A DNA stretch of 64,000 nt. Origin: Candidatus Lindowbacteria bacterium RIFCSPLOWO2_12_FULL_62_27 (lineage in GTDB: Bacteria; Lindowbacteria; 2-12-FULL-62-27). Shown here piece by piece: positions 60,401 to 64,000 of this stretch. A program made the position numbers and the translations under genes. How positions within the stretch are numbered: position 1 is the first letter of the stretch; every line of letters begins with the position of its first letter. The DNA is taken from NCBI GenBank assembly GCA_001784175.1, contig MFPR01000011.1, forward strand, positions 1-64,000, given 5' to 3'. The notes beneath the pieces were generated by a model. That model did no database searches and was not told where the DNA came from. It was given only the letters and a program-made list of their open reading frames with translations.

Positions 60401-60900
60401 ACAGCGCCCAGCGCCACGCCGAATACGGCGACGAGGGCGTTCTGCCCACCCCCGTCTTTTTCTACGGCATGCAGCCGGGCGAAGAGATCGAATTCGACAT
60501 TGAGAAAGGCAAGACGCTGGTCGTCAAATATCTGGCCGTGTCGGAGCCGGACCACGAGGGCCGCCGGACCGTCTTTTTCGAACTCAACGGCCAGCCGCGG
60601 GAAGTCGTCGTCATCGACCGATCGCTTGGGCGGGAGATCAAAAAGAATCCGAAGGCCGAGCCGTCCAATCCTCTGCATGTCGCGTCGCCCATGCCGGGCC
60701 TCGTGGTGGCGGTGTCGGTCAAACCGGGAGACGCGGTCGAAAAAGACGCGCCGCTGGTGGCGATCCAGGCGATGAAGATGGAGACCACTCTCTACGCCTC
60801 GCGCGCCGGGAAAATGTCCACGGTGCACGTCCGAGTTGGCAGCCGAGTCGAAGGAGGGGATCTCTTGATGGAGTATGAACGCTGGTGCAGAGTCTCATAA
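57427..60900 (+). CDS. pyc: Pyruvate carboxylase (single chain)
   Basis: 1157 residues, full length. The biotin carboxylase domain (about 1-460) has KLLVANRGEIAIRIFRA, GGGGRGMRVV and EMNPRLQVEHTVTE. The carboxyltransferase domain (about 540-810) starts TDTSFRDAHQSLLATR and has the metal-binding HFHTHDTNG. The biotinyl domain at the end carries K1117 in AIQAMKMETT. It makes oxaloacetate from pyruvate and bicarbonate, feeding gluconeogenesis and aspartate for the arginine and lysine pathways upstream. Start and end agree with the family. Confidence 0.95.
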   Translation: MSPTSGIQKLLVANRGEIAIRIFRAVNELGIRTVAIYSHEDRLSQHRQKADEAYLVGRGKEPVKAYLDIEDILRIAKECGAQAIHPGYGFLSENADFASAVQDAGLIFVGPPPPVLRQMGDKTAARKAALSVGIPVIPGTARSTLSVKVARQESRRIGFPLMLKAAFGGGGRGMRVVRSAADLDGAFKEASREAASAFWNGHLFMERLVENAKHIEVQILADKKGACVHLYDRDCSVQRRHQKMVEIAPSLTLPTKLREELCEAAVRLAKEVGYENAGTVEFLVEHGPRQGARKERPYYFIEMNPRLQVEHTVTEMVTGIDIVASQIQIAAGQRLADLGIADQSVVSTRGVAIQCRITTEDPYNNFIPDHGRLTVYRSAAGFGIRLDGGNAFTGAVVAPYYDSLLVKVTALAPTFPLTVAKMSRALAEFRVRGVRTNIPFLLNLLAHPKFRSADFATTFIEESPELFKFVPFRDRANKILRCIADVIVNGNPTVQGAPKPPKLIQPYLPPIPPIDPPEGMRQRWKQMGSDAFCDWIRRQKRLLITDTSFRDAHQSLLATRIRTFDMLRIAPVYARTSAGLFSIEMWGGATFDVAMRFLNEDPWERLASLRQAIPNILFQMLLRGANAVGYTAYPDNVVKAFIRQSVVSGIDVFRIFDSLNNVSQMRKAIAAVRAAGGLAEGALCYTGDIDDPSRPKFDLRYYVRMAKELEKTGAQILGIKDMSGLLKPYAAQRLVRALRESVDLPIHFHTHDTNGLQAAAILKAADAGVHIADAAVASLSGLTSQPNLNSIVASLRRQTRDTGLSLNDLNDISQYWEDVRTYYSPFESGLQSGTAEVYEHEIPGGQYSNLRPQAEAMGLGGRIRELKKMYAVVNRMFGDIVKVTPSSKVVGDMACFMLANNLTEKDVHDRGRDMAFPESVVGFFRGELGRPTGGFPPKLRDIILKGADSRRSSRVPPANFTKTKADVEKKVRRRIRDEELMSYFMYPKIFLDSAQRHAEYGDEGVLPTPVFFYGMQPGEEIEFDIEKGKTLVVKYLAVSEPDHEGRRTVFFELNGQPREVVVIDRSLGREIKKNPKAEPSNPLHVASPMPGLVVAVSVKPGDAVEKDAPLVAIQAMKMETTLYASRAGKMSTVHVRVGSRVEGGDLLMEYERWCRVS

Positions 60901-61023
60901 GTCCCTTTACATTCGTCACCCCCGCGAAAGCTGAGGTCCAGACTGCACGCCTCCTGACTTGAATCCCTCACGGGCGCACCGTATAATGTCTCGGGTACGG
61001 TACCAGGACGAGGAGAGTGGAAC

Positions 61024-62012
<989 letters not shown>

Positions 62013-62016
<4 letters not shown>

Positions 62017-62996
62017 GCGTGCGTAAACTCCTCGTTTTGGTCGCCTGTCTGTCTCCTCTTTGGGCTTCCGCCGAGTCGATGTCCCTGTCCGATGGTGCGG
62101 TCATGTCTGACGCGCCGGCCAAGGGAAAAACGATCGGAAAGCTGAACGGCGGCATTCGCGTCAATCACATTCAGAGCCAGGGTGACCAGGCGCTTGTACA
62201 GGTCGAGGGATGGGTCCACCGCTCGGCCTTCGAAAAAATACCGCCCCTGCTCGCCCGAAACCGCTCCCTCACTCTTTCCCAGGCAAACGCCGATATCCGC
62301 TCGGCGGCCGACGGCGGCCGCGCGATGGGACGGCTCGGCAAGGACGCCAAACCCGAAATGCGCGACATCAAGGGCAAATGGATCAAGGTCACGGTCGGCG
62401 CGTGGGTTCCCGCCGCCCTCCTCGCCGAGGTTTCCGCGGCGGCCCCGTCTTCCGACAAACCCGCGTCTGCGTCCGCGCCGGAAGGCGCCGGCCCTGGACC
62501 GCGCGTGCGCCTCTCGACGTCGATGGGCAACATCCTGATCGAACTCGATCCGGCCCGGGCGCCGAAATCCGCCGCCAATTTTCTCTCGTACGTCGGGAAG
62601 GGCCATTATGACGGCACGATTTTCCACCGCGTGATCGACAATTTCATGGTCCAGGGCGGAGGATACGCCACGGACTACTCGAAGAAGCCGACCGATGCGC
62701 CCGTTCCGATCGAGTCGAGCAACGGATTGAAAAACGCCCGCGGCACGGTCGCCATGGCCCGCACTAACGATCCGAACAGCGCGACCAGCCAGTTTTACAT
62801 CAACGTCGTCGACAACGAGTTCCTCAACTACGTCTCGGACGCCGAGCCCGGCTACACGGTCTTCGGCCGCGTGATCGAGGGGATGGACGTGGTGGACCAG
62901 ATCCGGAAAGTTCCGACGGGCCCCGGCCCCGCGGAGCTTTCCTCCGACGTTCCGAAAACCATGGTGGTGATCACGAAAGCCTCGAAAGTCGATTAG
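62013..62996 (+). CDS. Secreted cyclophilin-type peptidyl-prolyl isomerase with SH3-like domains
   Basis: 327 residues. A signal peptide (about 1-20) is followed by two short SH3-like beta modules (about 22-70 and 85-135, ending [12 protein letters not shown]), a low-complexity Ala/Ser/Pro linker and a cyclophilin domain (about 165-325). The cyclophilin part has [48 protein letters not shown] and [17 protein letters not shown]. It is active-type in that the FHR and Q-x-Y residues remain. It would assist periplasmic protein folding, with the SH3 parts perhaps binding cell wall. Confidence 0.87.
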
Positions 62997-63003
62997 CCGC
63001 GAC

Positions 63004-64000
63004 GTGGACGATATCTCAATCAAGCCCCGGATTCGCCCGGTCGAGGCGTTTCCCATGCGCGAGAACGGTCAGATGTTGATTGTTCTGCGCGACCCCTGTC
63101 ATTATTCGGACGCGGTCCTCACCCTTACACCCGCCGCCGCGCTGACCATTCAGATGCTGGACGGGACGCACACGCTTCTGGACATCCAGGCGGCCCTGAC
63201 CCGGGCGGCCGGGCAGATTTTTCCTTCGGACAAAATTCAGGAACTGGTCCGGATCCTCGACGACTGCTTTTTCCTCGACAACGACCGGTTCGACGCCCAC
63301 AAACGGCGCTGCGATGACGAATTCTCGGCCAGCCCCATCCGCCCGTCCGCGATGGCCGGCAAAAGCTACCCGGCCGATCCCTCCGAAGTCCGCGCGCTCC
63401 TCGACGGCCTCTTCGCGCAATCGGCGCCGTCCGGGCTCCTCTCCACCGGCGAAAACGGTCCCGTCGTCGGCGTCGTGTCGCCCCACATCGACTTCGCGCG
63501 CGGCGGAACGACCTATACGCCTGCATACCGCGCGCTGGCGGAATCAGACGCGGAGACGTACGTGATTTTCGGAATTTCCCACGCCGGCGGCGAGACGCCG
63601 CTCATTCCGACCCGCAAGGATTTTCAAACGCCGTTGGGGCGGGTCGAAGCGGACCACGAGATCCTGGACCTCCTCGAAAAAAATCTCATCGCGCGGGACG
63701 GATGGCCCCGTCCCTACGCCGCCGAATTCGCGCACGCGCACGAGCATTCCATCGAATTCCAGGTCGTCTTTCTCCAGCACCTCCGGCCTTCCCGACCGTT
63801 CAGGATTCTGCCCATCCTCTGCGCGTTTTCCCACGAGGAAGTCCATGCCGAATCTGACCGGACCGGCCCGATCCGCGTCTTTCTGGACGCACTGCGAGTG
63901 GCGATCGAGCAGAGCGGCCGGCGGGTCGGATACATCGCCGGGGTCGATTTCGCGCATGTTGGCGCCCAGTTCGGAGACACGTATCAGGTGAAGGAAAAAG
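63004..64000 (+). CDS. MEMO-family protein (AmmeMemoRadiSam system B-like), cut by window edge
   Basis: Open from GTG 63004 to the right edge, 332 codons so far. An N-terminal PqqD-like small helical domain (about 12-90; LTLTPAAALTIQMLDGTHTL, then a terminal IQELVRILDDCFFLD) precedes the MEMO domain. That opens with AMAGKSYPADPSEVRALLDG and shows the conserved VSPHIDFARGG, FGISHAGG and HEHSIEFQVVFLQH His-rich lines. The third metal-site Cys of MEMO1 would lie outside the window. The MEMO protein is a component of the AmmeMemoRadiSam gene set. It starts 7 nt after the isomerase stop. Confidence 0.85.
   Translation, partial: MDDISIKPRIRPVEAFPMRENGQMLIVLRDPCHYSDAVLTLTPAAALTIQMLDGTHTLLDIQAALTRAAGQIFPSDKIQELVRILDDCFFLDNDRFDAHKRRCDDEFSASPIRPSAMAGKSYPADPSEVRALLDGLFAQSAPSGLLSTGENGPVVGVVSPHIDFARGGTTYTPAYRALAESDAETYVIFGISHAGGETPLIPTRKDFQTPLGRVEADHEILDLLEKNLIARDGWPRPYAAEFAHAHEHSIEFQVVFLQHLRPSRPFRILPILCAFSHEEVHAESDRTGPIRVFLDALRVAIEQSGRRVGYIAGVDFAHVGAQFGDTYQVKEK

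Overview
The window is a GC-rich stretch of chromosome from a diderm (two-membrane) bacterium. The signs are a type II secretion/type IV pilus-type secretin operon, two apolipoprotein N-acyltransferases, a lipobox lipoprotein, a membrane-anchored parvulin chaperone and the LL-diaminopimelate (DapL) route to meso-DAP. I cannot name the phylum from sequence alone. The mixture of gene types would fit an uncultivated deep-branching lineage. No rRNA, tRNA, CRISPR array or prophage was recognised.

Left edge (1-1.1 kb): remains of a DDE transposase next to the C-terminal remnant of a FIMAH-like secreted protein. 1.2-8.9 kb: one tight operon with a cyclic-nucleotide-binding-domain protein, then GspE, a GspL-like PilM/PilN fusion, GspM, GspC and a secretin with an N-terminal TPR extension. 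The order copies pilMNOPQ. 9.0-12.6 kb (minus strand): a 1023-residue secreted beta-helix protein, a plausible secretion substrate, and an overlapping EVE-like gene.

12.6-17.4 kb is the accessory region. It holds a dense toxin-antitoxin island, all on the plus strand: PIN toxin with a small partner, HigB/HigA, UPF0175 with a broken DUF3368 toxin, RelB/ParE, DUF4258/YgiT and BrnT/CopG. Four copies of a ~40-bp direct repeat punctuate the first four modules. Two nearly identical 53-bp perfect hairpins sit exactly where neighbouring genes are cut. An 80-bp piece of the adjacent lnt gene is duplicated on the far side. It looks like a cassette-type or recombination-driven array, but no integrase or attC core was seen.

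17.4-40.3 kb is mostly core: lnt, asnB, a CPBP protease, a minus-strand operon serS-histidine kinase-NtrC-DUF218, a GIY-YIG protein, class III fructose bisphosphatase, a hemolysin-III protein, sulfate adenylyltransferase, DUF2225, a lipoprotein, a TPR protein, a PpiD-like chaperone, a UvrD helicase with an apparent ATC start, a methyltransferase and a CHASE-PAS hybrid kinase.

40.4-55.5 kb is a long, tightly overlapping plus-strand biosynthetic run: argB-argD-argF-argG-argH (arginine), lysA-dapF-dapA-dapB-(FAH hydrolase)-dapL (lysine and peptidoglycan DAP), folB-folK (folate), a MerR-like regulator, murI and a second lnt. It ties amino-acid supply to cell-wall and lipoprotein synthesis. 55.5-64 kb: a startless retropepsin-like gene, a COG0523 GTPase, single-chain pyruvate carboxylase, nadA, a secreted SH3-cyclophilin and a MEMO-family protein running off the right edge. 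Pyruvate carboxylase plus class III FBPase imply gluconeogenesis.
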